Below, in pieces: positions 38,250 through 47,664 of a DNA stretch of 64,000 nt. Position numbers and translations under genes: made by a program. The DNA comes from Corallococcus soli (GTDB lineage: Bacteria > Myxococcota > Myxococcia > Myxococcales > Myxococcaceae). The notes beneath the pieces are model-generated. The model saw only the letters and a program-made list of their open reading frames with translations, was not told the DNA's origin and made no database searches. Positions within the stretch are counted from its first letter, which is position 1. Every line of letters starts with the position of its first letter. The stretch lies in contig NZ_JAAIYO010000001.1 of the NCBI RefSeq assembly GCF_014930455.1, positions 248,001 to 312,000 on the forward strand, read 5' to 3'.

Positions 38250-40307
38250 TCACGGCGGCAGGAGGCCCCGGGGCGGTGGGACGCGGGGCCAGCGCACGGT
38301 GAAGGTCGTGCCCCGCTCCAGGTCGGACTCCACGTGCACGCTGCCGCCGTGCACCTGGACAATCTCATGCACGATGTAGAGCCCCAGCCCCAGGCTGCGC
38401 TGCTTGCCGCCTTCCTCCGGGATGCGCGACGCCTTGAACGGGTCGAACAGGCGCGGCAGCAGGTCCTCCGGGATGGGGTCGCCCTCGTTGTGCACGCGCA
38501 TCACCACGTCCGCGCCCTCGTCGGTGAGCGTGGTGGTGACGGGCGTGTCGTTCCTGGCGTGTTGCAGCGCGTTCACCACCAGGTTGCCCAGCACCTGCGC
38601 CACCCGGTCCGGGTCCCAGTGCCCCTCCAGGTCTCCGCCCTGGACCCGCAGGGACAGCGGGCGCTCCGGGTACGTCACCTGCAACTCCTCCAGCGCGCCC
38701 TGACACAGCTCCGTCATGTTCATGCGCTGGGCCTTCATGGGGATGCCCCCGCCCAGCCGGCTGCTCGCGAAGTCGAGGATGTCGTTGATCATCCGGCCCA
38801 TGCGCGCGGAGGACTTGCGGATGCGGTCCACCGCCCGGCGCGAGGTGGGGTCCAGTCCGTCCGAGCGGCCCAGCATGAAGGCCGACGCGTTCACCGCGTG
38901 CAGGGGGTTGCGCAGGTCGTGTCCCAGCACCGCCAGCAGCTCCTCGCGAAAGTCGATGGCCTGCTGGAGCGCGGCCTCCGCGCGCTTGAAGTCGGTGACG
39001 TCCACCACCGTGCAGCCCACGCCCAGCAGCGCGCCGTCCGTCGTGCGCACCGGGAAGTAGTCCGCCCGCCAGTACCCGCTGCCGCCCCGCCGCGCATCCG
39101 GCCCCTCCAGGAGCACGTCCTGCACCGGCTGGCCGGTCTCCAGCACCCGCCGCAGCGCATGCTCGATGGGCTCCACCGCGCCGTCGCGGATCATCTCGCC
39201 GGGGACGTGACCCTGGTGCGCCTCCAGGGGCTTGCGGTTGAGGTTCGCGAGCACGTCGTTGACGCGCAGGTAGCGCAGCTGCGTGTCCAGGAAGGCGACG
39301 CCCACGGGCGCGGAGTCCACGAGCGAGTCCAGCTGCGCCAGCGACCGCTCCGCCTCCCGCCGGGCCTCGTGCTCGCGCGCGTGCAGCTCCGCCTGGGCGA
39401 TGTGCGCGGAGGCCCGCTGCGCGACGGCGTGGAAGAGCAGGGTGTCCGCGTCGGAGAAGGTGAACGCCGTGCGCGAACCCATGTACGCCACGCCCAGCAG
39501 CCGCTCCCCCTCCAGCAGCGGCACGCCGTACAGGGCGCGCAGGTCCTGCTGGCGCAGGGGCTCCAGGAGGACGCGCGGGTCGGTGGCGGCCGAGCGGACG
39601 AAGAAGGGCTGCCGCAAGAGGGCTGCCTGCCCCGTCACGCCGCGCCCCATGGGGACGCGCTGGCCCTTCACCTCCCCGGTGCCCAGACCCACCGCGGCGC
39701 GCACCACCAGCCCGTCATCCTCCAGGAGCATCACCGCCGCGGCGTCCACGGTGAGCGTGGCCTCCATCAGCCGGGTGAGCAGGCGCTCCAGGAGCGTCTC
39801 CATGTCCGGGTCGTCCAGCGTCGCCTCGGCCATGCGGTCCAGGGTCTGGAGGGTGCGCTGCTTCATCTCCCAGAAGAACTTCATCGTCCGGGTCACCACC
39901 CGGTCGAGCGCCTCCTCCAGCCGCGTCAGGTCGCCGGGCCTCAGCCGCTGCTCCTGGTCCTCCAGGCGGCGGTGGATGCAGCGGCGCAGGAGCGCGTACT
40001 CCTGCGCCACCTCGCCCAGGTCGAAGCCCTGGTCCAGCCGCGCGGCGGCGTGCGCGAGCTGCAGCAGGCGCTCATCCAGGGTCTCCGGCCCCGCGTCCAC
40101 CGCGTCCGCCAGCGTGGAGAGCAGCTCCGGCAGGTGGTCGATGAGCCAGGGGTCGCGCGCGGGGACCCTCCCCTCCAGGTGCTCGAGGACCGCCTGCTGC
40201 CAGTCCCCCAGCAGCGCCTCGCGGTGGGCGCGCAGGAACGCCGCCACCGACAGGCGGGCCTCGCTGCCCTCGCTCTCCTTCGTGGAGCGTGAATCCGGCT
40301 CCTGCAT
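38250..40307 (-). CDS. RsbRD_N-GAF-PAS histidine kinase
   Basis: A 685-residue soluble histidine kinase. The first 150 residues resemble the RsbRD N-terminal sensor domain, with FLRAHREALLGDWQQAVLEHL. A GAF domain (about 180-330), a PAS domain (about 350-445), HisKA with His463 in LGHDLRNPLHAV, and HATPase_c with NLVVNALQH and GLGLYIV follow. There is no membrane segment and no receiver. ATG 40307 begins right before recognisable sequence; the frame extends further upstream into unlikely low-complexity sequence. Confidence 0.9.
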   Translation of the reverse strand: MQEPDSRSTKESEGSEARLSVAAFLRAHREALLGDWQQAVLEHLEGRVPARDPWLIDHLPELLSTLADAVDAGPETLDERLLQLAHAAARLDQGFDLGEVAQEYALLRRCIHRRLEDQEQRLRPGDLTRLEEALDRVVTRTMKFFWEMKQRTLQTLDRMAEATLDDPDMETLLERLLTRLMEATLTVDAAAVMLLEDDGLVVRAAVGLGTGEVKGQRVPMGRGVTGQAALLRQPFFVRSAATDPRVLLEPLRQQDLRALYGVPLLEGERLLGVAYMGSRTAFTFSDADTLLFHAVAQRASAHIAQAELHAREHEARREAERSLAQLDSLVDSAPVGVAFLDTQLRYLRVNDVLANLNRKPLEAHQGHVPGEMIRDGAVEPIEHALRRVLETGQPVQDVLLEGPDARRGGSGYWRADYFPVRTTDGALLGVGCTVVDVTDFKRAEAALQQAIDFREELLAVLGHDLRNPLHAVNASAFMLGRSDGLDPTSRRAVDRIRKSSARMGRMINDILDFASSRLGGGIPMKAQRMNMTELCQGALEELQVTYPERPLSLRVQGGDLEGHWDPDRVAQVLGNLVVNALQHARNDTPVTTTLTDEGADVVMRVHNEGDPIPEDLLPRLFDPFKASRIPEEGGKQRSLGLGLYIVHEIVQVHGGSVHVESDLERGTTFTVRWPRVPPPRGLLPP

Positions 40308-40549
40308 CGCCAGTCTCCCCAGGCCCTTGCCCGGCCGCGCCGCCCTGCCGGAAGGGTGCTCATGGTGTCGCCGCCGTGCTTCGTCCCCCCTCTCTCCCGA
40401 ACCCGCCATGGCGACCCCCGGCCCTCCGGCCCGGGGACAGGCTTCGGACACACCGCCCGGCGTGCCGTTCACCTTCGTGCGCTCGGCGGTGCCGGCGCAT
40501 GTTCCTCCGCATGGCGCTGGAGGTGCTCAGCTAGGGTGGCGGACACCGC

Positions 40550-41512
40550 ATGCGCACCCTCCTGCTCAACCGCTCCGCCGTGGCCCGCAACCTCCAGGCG
40601 CTCCTGCTCCTGGACGACATGCGCGAGGCCTTCCGCACCGACGCGCTGGCCCGCACGGTGGCCCCGCAGCGCGTCCGCGCGCCGCTGCACTCGGAGGGCA
40701 CCGCGCTGGTGCTCTTCCCCGGCAGCGTGCCCGGCATCCCCGCGTACACCGTGAAGGTGCACGCGAAGTTCCCCGGGCAGACGCCCGCCATCCGGGGCGT
40801 GGTGCACCTGCACGACCTGGTCACCGGCGGGCTGCTGGCGGTGATGGACTCCGGCCACCTCACCGCCGTGCGCACCGGCGTCGTGGGCGCGCTGGCGGCG
40901 GACGTACTCGCCCGGCCGGACGCGACGCGCGTGGCGGTGGTGGGCGCGGGCCGGCAGGGCGTGCTCCAGCTCAAGCAGCTGCGGCTGGTGCGCACGCTCA
41001 GCCACGTGCGCGTCCACGACACGAACCCGGAGCAAGCGAACGCGTTCGCTTCGCGCATGTACCAGGAGCTGAACCTGCCGGTGAGCGTGGAGACGTCCGT
41101 GGCGGACGCGGTGGCGGACGCGGACATCGTGGTGACGGCGACGTGGAGCCGCGAGCCCTTCCTGCACCCGGGCATGGTGCGGCCGGGCACGCACATCACC
41201 GCGCTGGGCGCGGACGAGCCGGGCAAGGCGGAGCTGTCCGCGGCGCTGCTGGCGCAGTCCCTCTTCGTCTGCGACCACCGCGCGCTCAGCGTGGCGTCCG
41301 GCGCCGCTGGCGCGGTGGGGCTTTCCGAAGGCGCCATCCACGCGGAGCTGGGCGAGGTGCTGGCGGGCCTCAAGCCGGGGCGCACGTCCCAGGAGCAGGT
41401 GACGGTGTTCGCCCCGGTGGGCCTGCCCTTCCAGGACCTGGCCACCGCGTGGCACGTCTTCCAGGCCGCTTCCGGCGACGAGGACGTGCCCACGCTGGAC
41501 TTCGGCGAGTGA
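40550..41512 (+). CDS. Ornithine cyclodeaminase/mu-crystallin family enzyme
   Basis: A 320-residue NAD(P)-binding protein of the ornithine cyclodeaminase/alanine dehydrogenase superfamily. The Rossmann motif VAVVGAGRQGVLQ is near 130-142, and the substrate-loop motifs YTVKVHAKFP and LTAVRTG are present. Members deaminate ornithine, reduce imines or oxidise alanine; the exact reaction cannot be told. It stands alone, diverging from a histidine kinase, and ends at a strong terminator. Confidence 0.9.
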   Translation: MRTLLLNRSAVARNLQALLLLDDMREAFRTDALARTVAPQRVRAPLHSEGTALVLFPGSVPGIPAYTVKVHAKFPGQTPAIRGVVHLHDLVTGGLLAVMDSGHLTAVRTGVVGALAADVLARPDATRVAVVGAGRQGVLQLKQLRLVRTLSHVRVHDTNPEQANAFASRMYQELNLPVSVETSVADAVADADIVVTATWSREPFLHPGMVRPGTHITALGADEPGKAELSAALLAQSLFVCDHRALSVASGAAGAVGLSEGAIHAELGEVLAGLKPGRTSQEQVTVFAPVGLPFQDLATAWHVFQAASGDEDVPTLDFGE

Positions 41513-41515
41513 CGG

Positions 41516-41552
41516 CGCGCGGGCCGGGCCCGAAAGGCAGCGGGCCCGCGCG
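41516..41552. terminator. Bidirectional terminator between convergent genes
   Basis: CGCGCGGGCC (41516-41525) pairs perfectly with GGCCCGCGCG (41543-41552). An alternative inner stem CGGGCCCG is also possible. It sits in the 54-bp gap between the cyclodeaminase-like gene and the TPR gene. Confidence 0.6.
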
Positions 41553-41566
41553 GCCGGGGGCCCGCG

Positions 41567-42754
41567 TCACGCCTTGGCGAGCACCTGCGACAGGCGGACG
41601 GCCTCCTGGTGCAGGTCGGTGTCCTCCGACAGCGGCATGGCGAGCACCTTCTGCACCAGCTCCTTGGCCTTCTTCTCCTGGCCCAGCCGCGCCTGGGCGA
41701 GCGCCAGGTTGAGCAGCGGCTCCGGGCGCTCCGGGGCGCGGCGGGTGGCCTCTTCCAGCACCGTCACCGCGCGCGGCAGGTGCTTGTCCGCCGGCTCCGC
41801 GGGGATGCGCAGCAGCAACTGGCCCAGGTTGTTCGCCGCGCGCCAGCCGTCCGGCGAAATCCCCATGCCCTGCTCGTACGCGGCGATGGCCTTGTCGTAC
41901 GCGGGCGGCTCCTGGGATTCGAAGCAGGTGGCCTCCGCCATCTTCAGGGACTCGCTGGTGACGCCCAGCGACGCCATGGTCTGGCACAGGTGCCGGGCCT
42001 GTTCGATTTGACCGCGCGCCAGCATCAGCTGCGCGAGGTTCGCCTGGGCGTCCGCGTCCTTGGGGCGCGAGGCCGCGAGCGCGGAGGCCGCCTGGTAGGA
42101 CGTGCGCAGGTCGCGCAGCGCCATGGACAGCACCGTCACGGAGGCCAGCAGGCGCGGCTGGTTGGGCACCGCCTTGAGGCCCTGCTCCAGCACGCGGCGC
42201 GCCTCCGCCAGCTTCTCCTGGGAGGACAGCGCGTGCGACAGGCTCAGGTACGCGGGCACGAAGCGCGGCTGCCGGGTGATGACCTCGCGCAGCGTGGCCA
42301 GGCCCTCTTCCGTCTTGCCGGCCTCCAACTGCACCTGGCCCAGGCGGTAGCGGAACACGTCCTGCTGGGGCTGGAGCCGCACCGCGTGGGTGAGGGCCTC
42401 CAGCGCCTGGGGCGCCTTGTCCTGCTTGATGAGCATCATGCCCCGGCCGAAGTGGGCCTCGGCGCGGTTGGGGTCCTGCGCGAGCACGCCCTGGTAGGCC
42501 TTGAGCGCGGCGTCGAGCTGGCCCTTCTGCGCGGCGATGTTCGCGCGCACCAGCCCCGTCTCCGGCGTGGCGCCCTGCGCCTCCGCCTTGGCGAGCAGCG
42601 CTTCAGCCTGGGGCAGCTTGCCCTCCACCAGGGAGAGCTTGGTCATCACCACCAGCGCGTCGCGGTGAGCCGGGTTCTTCGCGAGGAGCTTCTCGGCCTC
42701 GGCCTTGGCCTGGGCGAGCTGACCCGCCGCGAGGAGGGTTTCCAGAGAGTTCAT
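41567..42754 (-). CDS. TPR repeat protein
   Basis: A 395-residue protein made almost wholly of tetratricopeptide-type helix pairs (for example AEAHFGRGMMLIKQDKAPQA and NLALAQARLGQEKKA). There is no signal peptide, so it is probably a cytoplasmic scaffold. A GGGGG/CCCCC hairpin covers the leader just before ATG 42754 and might limit ribosome access. The function is unknown. Confidence 0.85.
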   Translation of the reverse strand: MNSLETLLAAGQLAQAKAEAEKLLAKNPAHRDALVVMTKLSLVEGKLPQAEALLAKAEAQGATPETGLVRANIAAQKGQLDAALKAYQGVLAQDPNRAEAHFGRGMMLIKQDKAPQALEALTHAVRLQPQQDVFRYRLGQVQLEAGKTEEGLATLREVITRQPRFVPAYLSLSHALSSQEKLAEARRVLEQGLKAVPNQPRLLASVTVLSMALRDLRTSYQAASALAASRPKDADAQANLAQLMLARGQIEQARHLCQTMASLGVTSESLKMAEATCFESQEPPAYDKAIAAYEQGMGISPDGWRAANNLGQLLLRIPAEPADKHLPRAVTVLEEATRRAPERPEPLLNLALAQARLGQEKKAKELVQKVLAMPLSEDTDLHQEAVRLSQVLAKA

Positions 42755-42798
42755 GGGGGAAAGTGTCCCCCAGGGTCCGGGGGCTGTCGAGCGACGGG

Positions 42799-42834
42799 AA
42801 AAAGGAAGGGCCCCGTCCGGATGGACGAGGCCCT
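42799..42834 (-). terminator. Rho-independent terminator of the Gly/Ala-rich gene
   Basis: On the minus strand a 12-base stem (42834-42823 with 42818-42807, one mismatch) with a four-base loop is followed by TTCCTTTTT. It lies 35 bp past the stop of the gene at 42869-43807 and before the TPR gene. Confidence 0.8.
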
Positions 42835-42868
42835 GGGAAGCACCTTGGGAGCGAAGGCGCCCTGACGA

Positions 42869-43807
42869 CTACCAGCCGCCCAGCGCGTTCTTGATGCCCT
42901 CGCCGACGTTCTTGATGCCCTCGCCGACGTTCTTGATGCCCTCGCCGACGTTCTGCACCGCGTTGCCGATGTCCTGCACCGCGTTGCTGACGCCTTCGCC
43001 AATCTTGCCCACGTCGACGGAGAAGCCGAACTCGATGCTCGCGCCGATGCCCAGCGCCGCGCCCACGTCGAAGTTGGCGGACAGCTTGCCGTCCTTCAGG
43101 CCGACGTTGGCCTCGAACTCCACGCCGATGCCGGCGAAGGCCTCCGCGCCCGCCGTGACGGTCGCGGGCCCGATCTCCTGGGTGACTTCCGCGCTGGCGC
43201 GGGCGCCGGCGAAGGCCTCACCGTGCACCGAGGCCGCGGCCTGGCCGTTGAGGGGATCCAACACCACCTGGCCCGTGGCGGTCGCCTCGGCGCCGACGTT
43301 GCCCTCCGCGCCCCACTCCGAGCGGCCCAGCGCGGTGTCCGCGTGGCCTTCCACCGAGCCGCGCACCAGATCCGCGCGAGCCTCGACGGTGCCCTCGGCG
43401 CCAATCTTGCCGCTGAGCGGGTCGATGGAGACGTTGCCCTGCGCGCCCACGTCCGCCGTCAGCGCCTGGCCTTCCACGGTCGTGTGGAAGTTGCTGTTCG
43501 CGTCGCCGAACGTGTGCTCACCGGACGCGGCGGTCCAGTTCTTGTTCCACTCGCCCTGGGCGACGGTCTGGTCGAAGCGGCTGGTCTCCAGCTGCTTCTG
43601 GATGTCCGTGGTGGTGGACTCGTTGGCCTTGTTGCTCGTGGTGACGCGGTTGCCCTGCACGCCGCGGTTCAGGTTGATCGTCGCCTCGCCCTGCGCCCGG
43701 TTGTGCGTCTGGGCCTGCACCTCGCGGCGCACGTTCGTGCCGTTCGCCGGGGGGGTGGTCGTGGTGTTCCGGAACACGGGGCGGTAGCGGTTGGTCTCGA
43801 TCGACAT
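42869..43807 (-). CDS. Gly/Ala-rich protein ending in GEGIKNV repeats, unknown
   Basis: A 312-residue protein without a signal peptide. Residues 1-95 are polar and rich in Asn, Thr and Gln. Residues 95-255 are a Gly/Ala/Glu-rich region of alternating small and charged residues (AEAFAGARASAEV, then a second AEAFAGIGVEFEANVGL), like the filler region ahead of the toxic tip in some polymorphic toxins. The end is a seven-residue repeat, GEGIKNV, three times, then ALGGW. The repeats are exact at DNA level. It starts at ATG 43807 with GGAG upstream and is a single-gene unit with its own terminator. I cannot assign a function; a secreted or membrane-active protein is possible. Confidence 0.65.
   Translation of the reverse strand: MSIETNRYRPVFRNTTTTPPANGTNVRREVQAQTHNRAQGEATINLNRGVQGNRVTTSNKANESTTTDIQKQLETSRFDQTVAQGEWNKNWTAASGEHTFGDANSNFHTTVEGQALTADVGAQGNVSIDPLSGKIGAEGTVEARADLVRGSVEGHADTALGRSEWGAEGNVGAEATATGQVVLDPLNGQAAASVHGEAFAGARASAEVTQEIGPATVTAGAEAFAGIGVEFEANVGLKDGKLSANFDVGAALGIGASIEFGFSVDVGKIGEGVSNAVQDIGNAVQNVGEGIKNVGEGIKNVGEGIKNALGGW
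42887..42949. repeat. Three perfect 21-bp tandem repeats inside a coding region
   Basis: The unit starts GTTCTTGATGCC and is repeated without change at 42887-42907, 42908-42928 and 42929-42949. Each unit encodes one seven-residue GEGIKNV repeat on the minus strand. Copy-number change would keep the frame. Confidence 0.9.
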
Positions 43808-43925
43808 GGGATGGTGCTCCGGAGGGCGCGAGGCGCTTGGAAGGCGTGTGACTTGAAGCTTTATCGGCTCAGGGAGTGGGAAAGTTTCCACCCATCTTTT
43901 ATTCGCCGCTGATCCACGCCGTCCC

Positions 43926-45467
43926 TCAGGACTCGGATCGCCCGGGGGCCAGGATTCCCCGGGGGTCCAGCACCGCCTTGAGCCTCCGCACCACCTCCGA
44001 GGACGCATCCCGCACCGAGGGTGACGCCTCCTGCGCCTGGAGTCCGGCTCGGGTCAGGAAGTACCCGGCCTGGGCCAGCTCGCGGGCGAGGGCGCGGTAG
44101 CAGGCGTGGGCGCGGGCGTCCTCGCCCCGGGCGTCCCGGTCGTAGGCGAGCGCGGTGACCAGGTAGAGGCAGCGGGGCGAGTGGGCGAGGAGGGCCAGGT
44201 TGGGCTCCAGGCCGAAGAGGCGGGGGACGCGGTCGGCGATCTCCACGGCGCGCCTGGCCTGGGCGCCGGTGAAGGGCAGGGCGACGGAGCACCAGATGAA
44301 GCCGCAGCGGTCCCGGTCCAGGTCGGGGGCTTGCGGGGGCGGGGTGCGCTTGCGCCAGTAGGCCATGGCGAGGTTGGCCTCGCTGGGGACGCCCTGGAAG
44401 TGGCTCTCGCCGTCGGGGGGCGGGGGGGCGAAGGTGACGGGGCGGAAGGCGCCCTCCAGGGCCGTGGCCAGCCGGCGCTCCAGGAGGGCGCCAATCTCCG
44501 CGTCCGGGGCGGAGAGGGCGCCGCTGATGGCCCAGCGGCCGAAGCCCTCGCGGAACTGGTCGCGGAACGGGTCGGGCAGGGGCGTGCGGCCCACGGAGGC
44601 GTAGGGGTACTGCTGGGTGACGCTGAGGGCCTTGAGGTCGTTCCAGAAGAAGAAGCTGCCCTTGAGGGTGCCGTCCAGGGCCAGCGCCTGGAGCCGGTCC
44701 ACCGCGTCCCAGAGGTACGCGTCGTCGTTCACGGTGCAGAAGAACTCGCGCAGGTAGGGCTGCTTGCGCGCGAGCCAGAACGTCATCCGCGTCACCACGC
44801 CCAGCGAGGACTGGCTGAACAGGCCATCCAGCACCGGCCCCAGGCCCCAGCGGAACACCGGGGCGGCGAGCGCGCCAGGGAAGCGCGCGTGGCCCGTCTC
44901 CACCACCTCGCCCGTGGGCAGGACGACCTCCAGCGCGCAGACGTGCTGGAAGATGTCCGCGTGGGGGCCGCGCCCGTCGCCCCGCTCCAGCGCGTTGCCC
45001 ACGAGGCTCGCGTCCGGCGAGCCGCCGATGGTGGTGATGAACGTGGAGGAGTTCTTCTCGCGCAGCCACGCGTGCGCCTGCCGGAACGTCACGCCGGGCT
45101 CCACGGTGAGGTACGCCAGCTGTTCGTCGTGTTCGACGATGCGGTCCATCCGCCCCAGGTCCAGCAGCACGCTGCCGTCGCCCGCGGGCACGCGCGAGCC
45201 ATAGCCCCAGTTGCGGCCGCCGCTCACCGGGTACACCGGCACGCCGTGCGCCTGGGCGATGCGCAGGCACGCCTGCACCTGGGCGGTGTCCGCCGGCCGC
45301 AGGATGGCGGGGATGCGCTGCGTGGTGGCGAAGGTGGCCGTCTGGGCCGCCTCCAGCGCGTCGGGCTCCACGACGACGTGCGCTTCGCCCAGCGCCTCCC
45401 GCCACGCGGTCAGGGCCAGCTCCAGCGGCGACCCATCCACCGGGACCTTCGCGTCGGTTTCGTTCAC
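43926..45467 (-). CDS. FAD-linked oxidase, VAO/4-cresol dehydrogenase type
   Basis: A 513-residue flavoprotein of the vanillyl-alcohol oxidase superfamily. The FAD-binding region (about 50-235) shows VYPVSGGRNWGYGSR and a diphosphate loop near TIGGSPDASLVGNALERG. The C-terminal substrate domain follows with RCGFIWCSVALPFTG. The closest known relatives oxidise phenolic compounds, but the substrate is not clear. No signal peptide is present. The start is GTG at 45467. A neighbouring cytochrome, as in 4-cresol dehydrogenase, is absent. Confidence 0.85.
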   Translation of the reverse strand: MNETDAKVPVDGSPLELALTAWREALGEAHVVVEPDALEAAQTATFATTQRIPAILRPADTAQVQACLRIAQAHGVPVYPVSGGRNWGYGSRVPAGDGSVLLDLGRMDRIVEHDEQLAYLTVEPGVTFRQAHAWLREKNSSTFITTIGGSPDASLVGNALERGDGRGPHADIFQHVCALEVVLPTGEVVETGHARFPGALAAPVFRWGLGPVLDGLFSQSSLGVVTRMTFWLARKQPYLREFFCTVNDDAYLWDAVDRLQALALDGTLKGSFFFWNDLKALSVTQQYPYASVGRTPLPDPFRDQFREGFGRWAISGALSAPDAEIGALLERRLATALEGAFRPVTFAPPPPDGESHFQGVPSEANLAMAYWRKRTPPPQAPDLDRDRCGFIWCSVALPFTGAQARRAVEIADRVPRLFGLEPNLALLAHSPRCLYLVTALAYDRDARGEDARAHACYRALARELAQAGYFLTRAGLQAQEASPSVRDASSEVVRRLKAVLDPRGILAPGRSES

Positions 45468-45616
45468 GGGGCGCAGTATGCCCGCGTCGCCCGTCCGGGC
45501 GCTGGCCTCCTGGAAGGGGGGCGGCCGGCCGGGCCTGGGGCCGGGAGGGTCGCCGGGCGGACACCGTCGATGGTCGCCCCCTGACGCGTGTTCATCTTCG
45601 GCGTGGGGAGGTGTTC

Positions 45617-45916
45617 ATGTTGGGTTTCATCGCGTCACGGACGGGACGGTGGGTGCGGATTCTGGCGGGCACGGGCCTGGTGCTGGGCGGCCTGGGTACG
45701 GGTTCGCCCCGGGGCGCCATGGTGGCCCTGACGGGGTTGGTGCCGCTGATGTCCGGGGCCCTGGACCTGTTCCTGCTGGGGCCGCTGTTCGGGCTGCCCG
45801 TGAATGGCGCGGACGCGCGGCGCGCCCTGGGACAGCCGGAGGACGCGCCGCTGCTCGACCTGGCCCACGACGGCGGGCGCTCCCCCTACGCGCCGCCCAG
45901 CACGCTCTTGCACTAG
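45617..45916 (+). CDS. DUF2892 (YgaP-type) small membrane protein
   Basis: A 99-residue protein with two hydrophobic segments (about 12-30 and 34-58), resembling the YgaP transmembrane domain that is often found alone. GGGGAGG precedes ATG 45617 by six bases. Its stop codon directly abuts the stop of the convergent lipoprotein gene. Confidence 0.75.
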   Translation: MLGFIASRTGRWVRILAGTGLVLGGLGTGSPRGAMVALTGLVPLMSGALDLFLLGPLFGLPVNGADARRALGQPEDAPLLDLAHDGGRSPYAPPSTLLH

Positions 45917-46642
45917 CTAGCGCGTGCTCACCTGGAAGGGGATGTCGAGCGCTCCGAACGGCTCCCCGCTCTCCGCGTCCACCAGCTTCACCTGGAGCGT
46001 CACCGCGTCCTCGCGGCTCGCCACGCCCTGGAAGTAGAGGAAGCCCTCCAGCGTGCCGCCGGGCTCCAGCGTGCCCTCCGGCAGCGCGTTGTTGATCATG
46101 TCCTCGGTGGGCAGCGGCTCCTGGCACTGGGGCCGGCCGTAGAGGTACGGATCGTAGAACGGACTGCCCCAGGGCCCGTAGTACGGCGGCACGAAGCCCC
46201 TGCGGGGGCGGTAGCCGTAGGCGGAGCCCACGCCCACGCCCACCCGCCAGCGCCCCGCGGGCGCGATGACGGCGCTGGAGGCGTCGGGCGCTCCATCATC
46301 CCGGGAGGACACGGCCTTCTGGAGCGACAGGGGTGCGAGCGCGGTGTAGCGGAAGCGCGACTCCGCCCCCACCAGCGCGAAGCCCGGGTACTGGAGCTTG
46401 AGCGCGCGCTCCCCCTGGTTCTCCAGCCGGACGTAGACGGGCGTGAGCCGGCGCTCCAGGTCGGACGGGTAGCCCCGCCACGCCGAGCCATCCGCCACGA
46501 GCCGCACCCCCGCCTGCTCCGTGACGGCGCCGCTCTTGCCGTCTTGAAGGACCCCCGCCTCCGGCGAGGGCCGCAACTTCGTCTCCGCCGCGCAGCCCGC
46601 GACCAGCAACAGCGCCGCGGCCCCCAGCCCGTGTGCCCGCAT
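45917..46642 (-). CDS. Lipoprotein of unknown function
   Basis: A 241-residue lipoprotein with lipobox VAGC (Cys17). The middle has the pattern VYVRLENQGERALKLQYPGF, typical of small beta-sandwich domains, and a Tyr/Pro/Gly-rich low-complexity stretch (about 140-175). No named family is recognised. AGGAGG six bases before ATG 46642 fixes the start. Confidence 0.75.
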   Translation of the reverse strand: MRAHGLGAAALLLVAGCAAETKLRPSPEAGVLQDGKSGAVTEQAGVRLVADGSAWRGYPSDLERRLTPVYVRLENQGERALKLQYPGFALVGAESRFRYTALAPLSLQKAVSSRDDGAPDASSAVIAPAGRWRVGVGVGSAYGYRPRRGFVPPYYGPWGSPFYDPYLYGRPQCQEPLPTEDMINNALPEGTLEPGGTLEGFLYFQGVASREDAVTLQVKLVDAESGEPFGALDIPFQVSTR

Positions 46643-46737
46643 GATGGACCTCCTGGGGTTTCAAGTTAGGGCCCGCGTCGTCCGGAAGACGACGCCCGTC
46701 CCGCCCCACCCCGGAGGCCGTCCAGGCAGTCACGTCC

Positions 46738-47664
46738 TCAGGGCTGCGGCGTCACGGCTTCGGCGGCGGCCCCGGGCCACGCGGCGGAGGTGACGAAGCC
46801 CCAATCCTGGTGGCGCGCCCAGGTCTCGAAGGTCTGCCAGCCCACGCGCGGGAAGCTGTTGCGCAGGGTGAGGATGTCCGCGTGGTAGCCCACCCGGTCC
46901 AGCCAGTCGTACATGCGCGCCAGGTCCTCGCTCTGCCGCGCGAGCTGCTCCAGCGGCACCTGCTCGTAGTGGATGCGGTGGCCGCTCACCATGGAGAGCA
47001 GCGCGGAGGACTGCTGGCCCGTCACCTCGTCGGAGGCCACCTCGATGCGCTCGCCGATGAACTTCTCCGGGTCCTCCAGGACGTGCTGCGCGAAGCCGGC
47101 CAGATCGTCCACCGCCACCATCTGCAACCCGCGCGACGCGGGCAGCCCCAGCGCCAGGTGCCCCGCCGCCAGCGCGTCCCGCGTCGGAGGGTGCAGCAGG
47201 TTCTCCATGAAGAAGGTGGGGGCCAGGATGGTGAAGGGCATGTCCATCCGCCGCAGGTACAGCTCCACGCGGTGCTTGCTGTCGAAGTGCGGGACGCCGG
47301 TGAGCTGATCCGCGCCCGCCACGGAGGAGTACACGTAGTGCCGCACGCCGGAGCGCTTCGCCGCGTCCGCCAGGTTCATGCCGTGGTGGGTCTCCGCGTC
47401 CGGGCCGCCGTCGCCGAAGGGCGTGGCCATGGCGTAGACGGCATCCACGCCCTGGGTGGCCTTCAGGAGCGCGTCCACGTCGTCGAAGTCGCCCTGCACC
47501 AGCCGCACGTTCTTCTCCTGGAGGGCGCGGGCCGCGGGGGCGTTCGGGTCACGCACCAGCGCGACCACCTTGTGGCCCCGGTTCAACAGTCGCCGGACCA
47601 CCGCGCCCCCCTGCTGGCCGGTGGCGCCCGTGACAAGCACGGTGATGGAGAAATCCACGGACAT
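46738..47664 (-). CDS. NmrA-like NAD(P)-binding protein
   Basis: A 308-residue Rossmann-fold protein. The start VLVTGATGQQGGAVVRRLL is the NmrA/atypical short-chain dehydrogenase nucleotide site. The usual YxxxK catalytic pair is not evident; a HYVYSSVAGAD segment and SKHRVE occur instead. Such proteins act as redox sensors or quinone reductases. The ATG at 47664 has GGAGG upstream. Confidence 0.9.
   Translation of the reverse strand: MSVDFSITVLVTGATGQQGGAVVRRLLNRGHKVVALVRDPNAPAARALQEKNVRLVQGDFDDVDALLKATQGVDAVYAMATPFGDGGPDAETHHGMNLADAAKRSGVRHYVYSSVAGADQLTGVPHFDSKHRVELYLRRMDMPFTILAPTFFMENLLHPPTRDALAAGHLALGLPASRGLQMVAVDDLAGFAQHVLEDPEKFIGERIEVASDEVTGQQSSALLSMVSGHRIHYEQVPLEQLARQSEDLARMYDWLDRVGYHADILTLRNSFPRVGWQTFETWARHQDWGFVTSAAWPGAAAEAVTPQP

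Noticed and set aside
42887-42949. CRISPR-like repeat
   Set aside because: The 21-bp units are directly adjacent without spacers and encode a heptad repeat in frame, so this is an internal coding repeat.
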